Source: Lottia gigantea (lineage: Eukaryota > Mollusca > Gastropoda > Lottiidae). From it: DNA of 64,000 nucleotides. The notes below the pieces were generated by a model. It searched no databases and was not told the origin of the DNA. It saw only the letters and a list, made by a program, of their open reading frames with translations. Where the stretch lies: positions 5,959,715-6,023,714 of the forward strand of contig NW_008708400.1 of the NCBI RefSeq assembly GCF_000327385.1, given 5' to 3'. Of the stretch, positions 10,241 through 20,629 are shown piece by piece. The position numbers were made by a program, and so were the translations under genes. Every line of letters begins with the position of its first letter. The stretch's first letter is position 1.

Positions 10241-11598
10241 TTAATTATACCAGAAAAGGTATGTGAGTTGATGAGTATCAGTTTCTTTGAAATACACTTT
10301 AATATCCAGTTTATTTGTTTCTGCTATGGAATCTCCCTTAAAGACTGTGGTATCGAGAAAGTCTATGCTTTTGTCACTCACGTTTGCGGTTAGTTTGATA
10401 GAAGGATGGTGGTTGTTGAGAATTTCAAAGAATTCCCAAAACTGTTCGATCGAATAAGTCCAAACCATAAAAATGTCATCCAAAAAGCGTCCGTAAAAAA
10501 GTGGGTCAAATGGACAGAGGGGCAACACCTCACGTTCCCACTCTGCCATGAAAAGGTTTGCGTACGAAGGGGCGAATCGTTTGCCCATTGCTGTCCCTGA
10601 AGTTTGTAAATATGTTTTACCATTAAATGTGAAATCGTTTCGACTAAGACAAATCTCTAAAAGCTGTAAAATTGCATCGTCGGGTCTGTTTGGATCTGGG
10701 TTTCTATTAAAAGCTTTACGAACTGCCGTTAAACCAGTAGTGTTATCGATATTGGTATACATAGAAGAAACGTCGATAGAAATTAAAATAGCATTAGAGG
10801 GAACTCGAAGATTTTTTATTTTATTGACAAAATCGGTTGTGTCTTTAAGGTAGGCGCGATGTTGACATGCAAGAGGTAGTAAGAAATGATCAATGTATTC
10901 TGACACTGCATATGACAATCAGATATAATCGGGCGGCCTTTGGGGATTTTATTCGAGATAAACAACTCCTTGGTTGGATTCTTATGGATTTTAGACAAAG
11001 TGTACATATGTCTCTCGCGACAATCAGGTTTGGCAGGCAGATAGTCATATTGTTTCTGTTTGAGATAACTAGTTTTGACTAAATCGGCAAGAATATTGTT
11101 AATCATGTTAGCAGTTTCTTTGAAAATTGGTTTCGGTAAAATGGCATAATGTTTAGGATTATTCAGTTGATTCTCTGCTTCTGAAACGTAATCCTCCCTA
11201 TTCAGAATGACACAACATGAACCTTTGTCACTCTTTTTAATAATAATGCTATCGTCTTTCTTAAGTAAGTTTAACGCTTCACGTTCCACTCGTGTCAGAT
11301 TAGGCTTTTCGTGTGTTATGGAAAGGTTCACTATTTGGCTATTCATACTCGCAAATGCTTTCAATATTTCAGGATGGATGGCGGCCTGAGGGGGTGTCCA
11401 CGTGGATTTAGGAATAAACATTGTTCTAGCACCACGTGGGGGGTGGTTTCGAAAAAAATATGTGCAGCTAAGATTTCGTTGAAATCGTTCAATGGATGGT
11501 CGGAGATAATTCAAGTTAGCTATCTTTGGTGTGGGAATAAATTTAAGTCCACGGTCTAAAATTGAATGCTGAAGGGGTGTGAGAACTTTGCGGCTCAA
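10241..11598 (-). CDS. Reverse transcriptase of the Penelope-like element
   Basis: The region holds the finger, palm and thumb of a Penelope-type reverse transcriptase. The N-terminal part has KSDKGSCCVILNREDY, a conserved Penelope-like motif. Then come ILISIDVSSMYTNI (motif A with its aspartates), SGTAMGKRFAPSYANLFM (motif B) and GRFLDDIFMVW (motif C with the two catalytic aspartates). Terminator- and endonuclease-side sequence follows. The frame is interrupted within this stretch, so the copy looks inactive. It would copy the element RNA primed at a nicked chromosome end. Confidence 0.85.
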
Positions 11599-11651
11599 GT
11601 TAACTACAGTTTGGCCTAGCGGTGGCCTCTCAGTATTTTTATCCCCAGTAA

Positions 11652-13231
11652 TTAGTTTAAAGACTTACTCGATGCTTGAAGCTGGTGTATCCAAAACAAA
11701 TAAATGCTGTTTGCTGTTTCTGGAGTCCAATGAAGATTATCAACTGGTTCGAATTCTTCTTCGTAGGGTGGTAAGATTGTTGCGCTGTTGATACTGGACT
11801 CCATCATCATGTTGTTGAGAGTGCTGAGGTTCTGTTGTGCTTTCTTCGAGACTTTATTTGAAATGGGTATACATGTGAAGAGGATCTTGGAGTTTGGGAA
11901 GGTTTTGTTGGCTGTGGCGATTAATTTCTGGGCTTGGTTAAAGGAGGTCTTTGGTAGCTGATCACGGTTGTTGAGGCCTACATGAAGAATAATGGTAGTA
12001 GGTTTGGGATCATGGTCGTATGATTCCAGGATTGACTGTATGTGATGGATTTGGGCACCGGGGTAAGAATGTATTTCAGTGTCTGAACTGGTTTTGGTAA
12101 TTCGATTCAGGTTAGATGAATCAATAATTAAGGTAGATTTCTTTAGAGCGGGTAGCTTCCATAATGATTTGTCCTTGGTTTGGTGATAATACGGTTTGGT
12201 AGCGGATATAATGGTCGTCGACGNNNNNNNNNNNNNNNNNNNNNNNNNNNNNNNNNNNNNNNNNNNNNNNNNNTGGGATCTCGTTCGAGGGGGGGAAGGT
12301 CTGGATGTACATCTCGACTTGGATGGAGACTGAGGGGTGGTTTGCTCGTCCAAAAACGCACAGAAGGAAGAAAGGTTGGCGGATCTTGGAGCACGTGGTG
12401 AAGATTCAGATGGTGTGGAAGGGGAAGACGATTCTGAAAGTGAAAAGAGAAGGGGAGTGCCCTCTCTACGAGAGCGTTTACCTATGTCTGCTGGACTAGG
12501 AGTAGGTGAACTTCGGGCTCGTTTAGGGGTTTGGTTCGGCAGCGTCGTCAGTTGGTAGAGATATGGTTACTCTGGTTTTTGTTTCGTTGATTGTTTGGTA
12601 GAACTTGATTACAGCTTGAGTGGGACGTTTCCCATAGGAGCGACGGGCCCAGGACAGGGCATGAGAAACGATGCGGTCGACGGCAGGTGATGATAAAGAC
12701 TTGGTACGAATGGTGGTCAGCCTCTCTTGAAGTGTGGTTTGGTAATGGTCGATCAGGACCTGCGTTACCTTAGAGAGCCATGTCCGATTGAGGGATCTAA
12801 TATTCGCGTCAACAGCTGATATTTTCATTGCTGGACGGATAAAACTATCCAACTCAGAGACTTTGCGTTTGAAGGTAAACGCTGGTTGGCCTTGCTGTTG
12901 AAGGGTAAGGATTGCCAAATGATGGAGGCACTGCAAAACTTGGAAGAACACCTTCTTCCTCCTTATGAGTGGGGACTGGTTGGCGTCGGTTGGCTGGTAG
13001 TCGTTTCTGTTGTTGGTCAGGTCGATGGTTACCTCTTGATTGGTAGGTGTTGTAGGTAGGTCGGCGATGGGGTGGGATATAGCTGGATGGGATGGTTGGT
13101 GGTCGGCGATTGGTAGGTGGTAGAGGTCGATGGAAGACAGGGCCGTTGTAGGGTACGTGATACTGGTTTGGTTGACGATTAGTGTTTCTATGTCTGGCTT
13201 CTTGCCAGTGGTTGTTGTAGTTGGGGAGCAT
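11652..13231 (-). CDS. Upstream ORF of the Penelope-like element: basic N-terminus plus SGNH-esterase-like domain
   Basis: The N-terminal part is rich in Pro, Arg, Asn and Gln, as in RNA-binding Gag-like proteins. A helical stretch with SRxxK-like and SWARRSYGKRP segments follows. The C-terminal domain has the block signature of SGNH hydrolases: IIDSSNL in place of the GDS block, ILHVGLNN in place of the GxND block, and DNLHWTPETA as the Asp-x-x-His block. Esterase domains of this kind are known in ORF1 of some CR1-like LINEs, and GDSL-type modules in giant Athena Penelope-like elements of rotifers. An assembly gap (12224-12273) hides part of it, and the frame may change around 12500-12950. 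Confidence 0.6.
12224..12273. other. Assembly gap, 50 N
   Basis: A fixed-length run of 50 N. Its true length is unknown. It lies within the upstream ORF of the Penelope-like element, so distances and frames across it are not reliable. Confidence 0.98.
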
Positions 13232-13866
13232 AATGAAAATAACTTGAGGTTAGAAAGGGAATGTACAGCGGATGTAACAGGAGGAAACTGTATATGCTAG
13301 CGTGAAAATGTGGGGATCAAATTATGCAAATAAGTCAAACTGGGTTTGGGGATATATAAAGTAAGATGAAAGTTATGATGAAAAATGGAAAAATATATAT
13401 TTAGGTGATAAATAACGCTAACAATGATGTGAAAAACAAGTAAAACAAAAACTTACGCAATTGACACGAACCGGTTTTCGAAATATTATCCTTTTTCAAG
13501 TGTCGAGGAATGGTTATGCTTATTTCAGACGGGAATCGATTAGAATTTGAGTACCGAATGTCAAACTGTATAATAAAACCGATTGCCAAAAGAAATTACA
13601 TAATTATGTCATTTTCGCCTGCAAATAATGTGTTCAGATAACCCCTGAAATCACATCTTCGATATTAACACTAATTATACTATATAATATACTATATCAA
13701 ATCATCAAATATATTTTAGAAATTTTAATTAAGGCTAAAAATCCATACAGATCGGTTCTGTGTGATATTTAAAATTCAAGAAATCACACCGATAGTAAGC
13801 TCGTGTTACACACTCCGTGTTAATATCCAACTACGGTGTTAGTGTCCAAATTCGGTATTAACAACA

Positions 13867-13908
13867 GTGTTAACACTAACACGGACCACTAACACGGGAT
13901 TTGACCTC
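13867..13908 (-). repeat. Right terminal inverted repeat of the composite unit
   Basis: It ends gatttgacctc and contains two copies of the reverse of TGTTAGTG. It pairs with 5502-5543 with three mismatches. Between about 13800 and 13867 lie more degenerate copies of the same motif (ggtgttagtgtcc, gtgttaatatcc). The stretch 13240-13800 otherwise shows no gene. Confidence 0.8.
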
Positions 13909-16900
13909 ACCCAGTGTTCTTGACGCATCCACGTATTTGGTCAGCTGTGTCTTGCTTGTTTCATCGTCATCAGGATCTTCCTTGGCAGGCCTCTTGAATG
14001 TGCTTGAGCTTTTCTTGGGTTCTGTATGACGAGATGCGAGCGGACACAGAGTCCTTGACGCACCTAAGTCTTAGATGTTCTGTGACTTATCGCTTCTTAC
14101 ATCATTCTCTTTGGTAGTGGTTTGCGAGTCAGTGTTGTCGTTTGAATCAGAATTAGTTTCTTCGACTGGTGCGATATCCTTGTTCAATTCAAGTTCTCTT
14201 CTTACACGACTCCAAAAAGAATCTCTTGAGTCTGTCATAGGTGACTTTCTGGGAAATTGCCGCCTGCTTCAGAGATTCTCTTGCCAGTTGATGACATTCT
14301 TCCAACGAATCCCTCAAGTGGTCAATGTAATCTTTAAATTCGTTGCACTGGCTAGAATCTGACAGACCAAATATAAGTTCTTACCTCCTGACCAAGCATT
14401 AGTTTGTTGAGTGTAAATCCTATGCTTGTATGAATAGTGCTTCTATATGCAGCAGTCAGTAATGACAGATGCTTGTCCCATTCCTCTTGTGTGTGATCTA
14501 CATAGCACCGAATCATTTGCAACAAGGTTCGATTCAATCGCTCTACAAGCCCACCCTAAAAGTTCTCCAAGACGCTTGATTAGAGAGCTTTCAAAGTTTC
14601 TTCCCTGATTTCAATTGGAACTCCAAATCTGCTTACAGATTCATTAACAACAAAACTGATGCTACCTCCTCTACTGTTTGGTCAGGGAGTGGGTAAGCCT
14701 CAACCCATTTGGAAAACTGGTCCATGACAACTAGCACATACTTATTTCCTTTAGAAGATTTGGGAAATGGGCCAAGAATGTCCATCTGTACTCGATCAAG
14801 TGATGAATCAGCCTGATACAAAATAATACCTGCCTTATTGGGTTTGGTTTCCTTCTTATTCGAGGAACATTCTTGACAACATGCTATGAAGGTAGTGACG
14901 TCATCACGTAAACCAAACCAGTAGTAGTGCAACTTGATCCTGTCCATAGTTCTGTGAATACCTGGGTGCCCTGCTAGGATAGAGGTGTGGCACAAGTTGA
15001 GAACAAGGTTCTTTAAGCTGTTTAGAACGATCAAAAGTGTTTGTTTCCCCCTGGAATGTTCCCATGTGTAAAACAGTGTATCATCATGCAGAGAAATTTG
15101 GTTCATGAGTAACCAGTAATGTCTTAAAGTTGGAGATTCTTTGAACAGTTCTTGGCGATTGTCTGGTACTCCATCTTGGACCCACGAATATATTGTCTGG
15201 AGATGCTTGTCTTTCTTCTGTTCATCAGATATATCGTTCAGTGTGTATCCTTCAAGCCAATGATTAACAATGGAGACACTGTGTACCCCAACGGGAACAT
15301 TGGTCGGAACGACTTGCCGTACTGCCAGTGGAACAACATCATCTACATGCTTTTCGAATATATTAATATTAAACTGACTGAGATGCCTGACTGAGCCACC
15401 TAGCTAATTGCCCTTGTGGAAATAGCGAAATAGTCAGGTCAAAGAACCATGGTCAGTGCGTACGATAAACCTTCTGCCAAGGAGATAATGTTTAAACTTC
15501 TCAGAAAAGGTGACGACAGCAAGAAGTACGACGAGTAACACAGCACTTTCTCTGGGTAGGTCCTAAGGATTTACTAGCAAAGATTATGACCCTTTCTTCC
15601 CGATTTGGATCTGTAACAAGAAACCTCCAATGGCAAAGTTTGAGGCATCTGTCTCAAGTAAGAACAATGACTCCGACAAAGGGAACGATAAACCTGGAGG
15701 CTGGCACAAATTATCTTTCAAACAACTGAAAGACTTCTGTCGCTCGTCTTCCCAATAAAAATTGCTATCTTTCTTACGGAGCTGATAAAAAGGTTCAGCT
15801 TTCAATGCATACCCTTGGATAAATCTTCTATAGTAGTTGGTCAGTCCTAGAAAAACCTGGACTTGCTTTGTAGTCTTTGGTTATGGCCACTCTTGAATTG
15901 CAGAAATCACATCGGGGTTGGTCTCGAACCCATCATCCCTCACATAGTGTCCACGATCTTGGAATAGATGACAGTTTAGGTTTCAATTTCAATCCAGCTT
16001 CTCTAAACTTTTGAAAAACTATTTCCAAATGATTAAGGTGTTGTTCGAAAGCCTTACTAGCGATAATTACATCATTCAAGTAGATAAGAACTTTGTCCCA
16101 TTGAAGTCCTCTCAGAACCAATTCCATGGCTCGATGGAATGTACCAGGTGCTCCACATAGACCAAAAGGCATTCGTGTAAATTCAAAGAGGCCATGCTTA
16201 GTGATAAAGGATGATTTCTTTCGGCCTTAACTTCATTCTGATGAAAACCACTCTGAAGATCAATAGTCGAGAAAGTGGTAGACTCTGCAAGAGTATCTAA
16301 ACATTCTTCAATGTTTGGTAACGGATAAGAGTCTTTAACGGTTAAATCTTTGACTTTACGATAATAAATACACCATCTTACCCCATCATCTTTTTTTCTT
16401 ACAAGAACTACTGGGAAAGCCCAGTCTGACTCCGTTTTGTAACAGGTTGTCAATATGGGCCTTATCCCCGTTCTGAAAACAAATAGGTCTTGCTGATCCA
16501 GTATCAATTTTGTGTTGGATGTCAGAAAAATGTCCCAAGTCCGCATCATTGTTTGCAAAGATATCGGAATATTTGTGTATTAAAGAGGCTGCTTTGTCAG
16601 TCTGGTTAGGAGTCAAACCTTTTGCATCCATAATAAATACCAAGTTTAGCTCTAGTCACGAAGTCTTCCTCTGTGATTAAAGGGATAGTATCTTTTGCAA
16701 CAGGTGATTTTGTGGTTTGCACAACTTTCCTTCAATGAGTACCCTTGTCAAGTGGTAGATCGTAAGGAGTCGGATTCATTATCCGAATGGGAATGGTTTT
16801 GGTCATATTAACGAGTACGGAACCTGTGATTGCACCCTTGTGTAGTTGAATGGGTTCCAGGACACCTTCTGTCTCGTCCAGAGGTTTTTCTAATTCTCCC

Positions 16901-18739
16901 AAAACAATAGTTTCTGTCATTACCGGTAATGAAACATTTTCTGAAGTACTCATCCGAGCAATATTACATAGCTTCTGCGTCCCTTTAAAGAGTAAATCAC
17001 CTTGTTTGGCCAAAATAATTCCACCAAACTCTTGTAAAATGCCCATGCCTATTAGAATGTCATCTGTAATAGGAGCAACTCCAATAAACCAATCGAAAAC
17101 AAAAGTAAATTTTGCTTAAACGTACACATAAGCTGTCATCTCCTTCCCACTTTCAGCGTTTTGTAGTCTAGCAACCCTATTATGTGAATGCACAATGCCA
17201 AGCTTGTCTGCAAAGGCAAATGAAATAAAAGTGCCGTCAGCACTCCATCTGTAGTTCCGTCGTTGACAGTCACAGGGACTATGACTGATCGGACAAAGTT
17301 GTCGCTGATTTTCAGAATTCGGTTGTCTGAGTCAGCTCTTGAGGATCGCTTAGGACTGGGTGACCTGGATTAGATACAGGGCGAAGGGTAGTATCAACTG
17401 GTAGACTATGTCCAGCTGGCGGAATATGCTGGTATTTATCGAGTTTACTTACCAATCTCACCAGATTAGCCATGCTTTCTTGATAGGTAAGCTGAGCTTC
17501 TAATAGTTCCTTGGTGTCAAACCATAATACGATCATTTTCCCGTCATATAGTTGCTCGATAATTATGTTCTAATTGGGTGACAAAATCCACAGCTTCAGC
17601 AACAGACTTGGGGTTGCGATTAAGGACTTCATATGCCTTCGAATTCTTATCGCCCTTGAGGAATGCCTCAGCAGCCAATTCCTCTTGTAATTCAATTGAT
17701 GTGACATTACCATATGCAAGTGTTACTAAGCGTCTATAACTTCCTCCGCGAATTCGTCGTTGGATTCAGCTTTCTGTCGAAGTTCAGATAACTTCTTACG
17801 AGCTGTGGATGGTGGATTTTTCCTTCCAAATTGGCTTTGCATGTGTTTCATCAACTGGTTATAATCTCCGATAATTTCCTGTGGCAAGGTGGTGATGAAT
17901 TTGGCAGCAGCGCCTCTAGTGCATTCTATAAAGCGATCCAATTTTTGTTAATCGTTATAACCATTTCGGTTTGCTGCACGAGTAAAAGGAAGTGTAAATG
18001 CATCCCATTCACCGGACCCATCCAAAGTCGGTAATTTTAGGTGAGGTACATCAGAACGGGTTAATAAACCATTCTGATCACTAGGTCTTGTTTGAGAACC
18101 ACTATACCCTGGTATGGTATTTGGATTAAAGGTTGCCTGTGGTGCTGCGAGTGTGTCGGTTTGGGTTTCATCACAAATAGACCATGATTTTTGTTCAAAT
18201 TTTGGTTGATGATTATGGTCCCATGACCGGATTGTTTGGACTAAGGAATTCATTTCTATAGAATTATGATTGGACTTGGGCGTTGAAGCAAATGCCTGCA
18301 GAGACGGTGGTGGGTACGAAATAAGGTGTGGTGGTAGGAGGCAATTTCGACCTGGAACTGTCTCCGCGATCGAAAGAACCGTCCAGACGATGTGACCTTA
18401 TTTCAGATAAAACAGAGTTGGATGAAACTTGAAGAGCTTCATGGAGCGAGTTGTTGTTGGACCGGATACGTTCATGTTGAGATTCCGTGTTGGAAGAAAC
18501 AGTACTTATTACTTCGTGTAGAGAAGAGTTGAGGGTGCGTAAATCATCGGATAGCTGACTAAAGAGAAACTCGAATCCCTCTCATTTAAATCGTCACTGG
18601 GAACTTCAGAGGATGGACGATCCATTTTGAGAGAATGTTTCTCCATGTTTAAAATTCAGGAGAGTGGGGAGTTCTTGGGGATCGACGTGTAAAGTAGTCT
18701 CTATGTAGGTCACGGCGTTAGTCGTTACTGCATTAGGCG

Positions 18740-18804
18740 CCCGCACACGAAGAGAAAATGGCGCAGCGCTAATTACGCTCGACTAGTAGCGCTTCGTGTG
18801 CGGG
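18740..18804. repeat. 13-bp perfect inverted repeat upstream of the Gypsy gag region
   Basis: The arms CCCGCACACGAAG (18740-18752) and CTTCGTGTGCGGG (18792-18804) enclose a 39-nt GC-rich loop. A third, partial copy (cgtgtgcgggtaac) is near 18895. This may be the end of a small GC-rich element, or part of the untranslated leader of the Gypsy fossil. Confidence 0.7.
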
Positions 18805-18999
18805 TAATTTTTAGTGTGCATTTGGCCACTCGCGGTCGTGTGGAAAATATCTATCGTGTTTGGTATTTTTGACTACTCGTAGCCGATGGCACACCGTGTG
18901 CGGGTAACCAAGCGCGACTTTCTCAGTCGGCGAACACAACGCGCATGGGTTATTATTGGTATTCAAAGCAATCCTTGAGGATTTTTCTGACAATAATGA

Positions 19000-20629
19000 A
19001 AGGTTTAACTATATTATGGCAATTATTTAATCCTTAAAAGTACCGTGATAGATTCCTGAACACTACCGAATATAAATATAAGGATCGAATGTAGTAGGAC
19101 GTGGACTGAGCAGTCTAAAGGGTTTTCGTTCACAAGTTGTTTACCCCTCTCCATGAAATGATGAAATTCAAGGATGAATTTAATGGTGCGAAAACATATC
19201 AAAACTACTAACTGACCACTTTTCTAAAGCTGTGCGATTGAACGAAAATGAATTTCGAAAAACGGACTTTTTATGTGGCGAAGGAATCAAAAACAGACTC
19301 TTTACCGAAGCGTAGCGATTCAAAATTTCCTTATAAGGTCATGACCAACATAATTATGCAAACCAATGAATTGTCGCCAAATTGTCATGTGACTAACAGG
19401 TGATGAGTTAATAATGTCAACATGGCAAGCGATCAATATTATTGTTTGTGGAAGACTGCCGATATCAGTTTGCGATATCAGCATCCGCTGGAAGCGAACG
19501 TTAACTTGTCATCTACCTACCTACCTACTGCCGATATCTACGAATTTCTCTATAATATAAGCCAACTCTAAGCTCAAATTGTGTGGTCTAAATTAAAATC
19601 GTAAGCCTATGTGAACAGATGTGTACTAATCACCATAAAAGCCAGTGAAATACGACAAAAATCACTGACTCAGTGAATGAATTTCGGCACGGTCGTCAGT
19701 ATTTATGGTGATTATTATGGGATGGCTTCGCCATGTTTTCAGTCGCAAAGAGAAAGAATTATATATCAGTCTGTGGTAACTTTTAATCCCATTAATTATT
19801 TCAGACATGCTGTTCAGCACCAATCTCTTAACACACTTTTTTTCTTATGTCATGACTTTTTGCTCAAACAACTTTACATTAATTTGGTCTCCCATACTCT
19901 CCCTCTTCCTCTTCAAATAATCATATCAGAGTTTATCCATGCAAAATATGGCTAAGCAGAATTCATTTAAAAAAAGCATTAGAAAATATATTGTTTAATT
20001 AATAACATCCATTGATGTGAAGTAGAAAACAAAAAATTCATTTAATAATAAAATGGATGTTCTTTAAATAAATGAAGAAACAAATGAAACAATCCAGACA
20101 TCCTTAACACTTCCATCAATGATTCTTGACTGTATTACATCTACACAAAATCTACCAAACGTAGTTTTGTAACAATTTAAATCCACCTGTGATCTATAAA
20201 TATAATTGTAAAATATACATTCTTTAAATAAAGAAAGGTTTTCCTTTGTAAATAAAGAAAATTTGAGTGTTGCAATTTATGCCACTAGACAAGGACAAGA
20301 TTGCTGACACCAAACATATATGGTGTGACATTCCAATGGCTTGGGTCAGGTAAGTAAAGAAATCTATTGGCGAAAAATTAATATATGCACAGAAATAAAA
20401 TACATGTTTCTTGAATACACAGTTTATAGATGTTAAGAAAGTAGTCTGTAAAATTGGCATGTCAAAAAAGAAAATCGGACTTACACTTCATTAAGAGCTT
20501 TACTGCATAAATTTTTTTTGTATTTTTATAACAATGGCATGATAATGTACTTCAATAACAAAACAATCAAAATCGCATGACATTTCAATATGAAGGTCTA
20601 TTGTTTGATGTTCATATCTACTGGATAAA
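19000..20629. other. Intergenic stretch, no gene seen
   Basis: AT-rich sequence between the Gypsy fossil and the Ig receptor gene. It contains a short ctac microsatellite (near 19510) and some chance ORFs without family resemblance or splice context. The promoter and 5' untranslated part of the Ig receptor gene must lie at its right end, but no clear core-promoter motif was identified. Confidence 0.5.

Larger units (their letters stand above)
9360..13240 (-). mobile_element. Penelope-like element with RT, GIY-YIG endonuclease and an upstream esterase-like ORF
   Basis: The minus strand reads in order: a basic, proline-rich ORF (13231 downwards), a helical segment (12523-12951), an SGNH-hydrolase-like domain (11652 to about 12120), reverse transcriptase (10241-11598) and GIY-YIG endonuclease (9550-10038). 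RT motifs include KSDKGSCCVI, GTAMGKRFAPSYANLFM and YGRFLDDIF. The endonuclease has NVIYLISC and QYVGET, preceded by a CRCKTC zinc-binding motif as described for some EN-plus Penelope-like lineages. An assembly gap (12224-12273) lies within the upstream ORF. The element is largely complete but has a few frame breaks. A perfect 18-bp palindrome follows the endonuclease (9398-9415). Confidence 0.85.
5502..13908. mobile_element. Composite 8.4-kb unit with 42-bp terminal inverted repeats, nested in the Gypsy fossil
   Basis: The left end reads GAGGTCAAATC then TGTTAGTG, TCCGTGTTAGTGTTAACAC. The right end is its reverse complement with three mismatches over 42 bp. Both ends carry further copies of the TGTTAGTG motif just inside. 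Outside both ends the minus strand reads as Gypsy polyprotein tail, so this is an insertion into that element. Inside lie a 28S-like fragment (5655-6205), a LINE 3' end (6377-7625), a PIF/Harbinger transposase (about 8226-9243) and a Penelope-like element (about 9360-13240). The transposase is the likely owner of the inverted repeats, and the retroelements are probably later insertions. A clear target-site duplication was not found. Confidence 0.7.
5175..18650 (-). mobile_element. Ty3/Gypsy LTR retrotransposon fossil, split by a nested 8.4-kb unit
   Basis: Gag-like sequence lies at about 17312-18650, an aspartic-protease region at about 16700-17050, reverse transcriptase at 15933-16643 and RNase H at 15584-15805. 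Integrase lies at 14352-15106, with a zinc-binding H-H-C-C pattern (HTSILAGHPGIH, then CCQEC) and the catalytic core start VQMDILGPFP. A basic, serine-rich tail lies at 13909-14060 and continues at 5384-5501 beyond the nested unit. The order gag-protease-RT-RNase H-integrase is typical of Ty3/Gypsy. The element is broken by many lesions, probably more than half a dozen, and a 5' LTR was not found. It is an inactive copy, older than the unit inserted in it. Confidence 0.85.

Noticed and set aside
10406-10853. Plus-strand open frames opposite the Penelope-like reverse transcriptase
   Set aside because: They are shadows of the coding minus strand and do not resemble any protein.
11579-11791. Plus-strand open frame near the ORF1/RT boundary of the Penelope-like element
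   Set aside because: No support; it is the complement of the coding strand.
13455-13520. Possible hammerhead ribozyme near the 5' side of the Penelope-like element
   Set aside because: Hammerheads are known in Penelope-like elements and a gacac/gtgtc closing pair with a GAAA-like core is visible on the minus strand, but the CUGANGA core is absent and stem II is weak.
19677-19955. Plus-strand open frame of 92 codons in the intergenic stretch
   Set aside because: No start context, no splice context, no family resemblance, and AT-rich surroundings.
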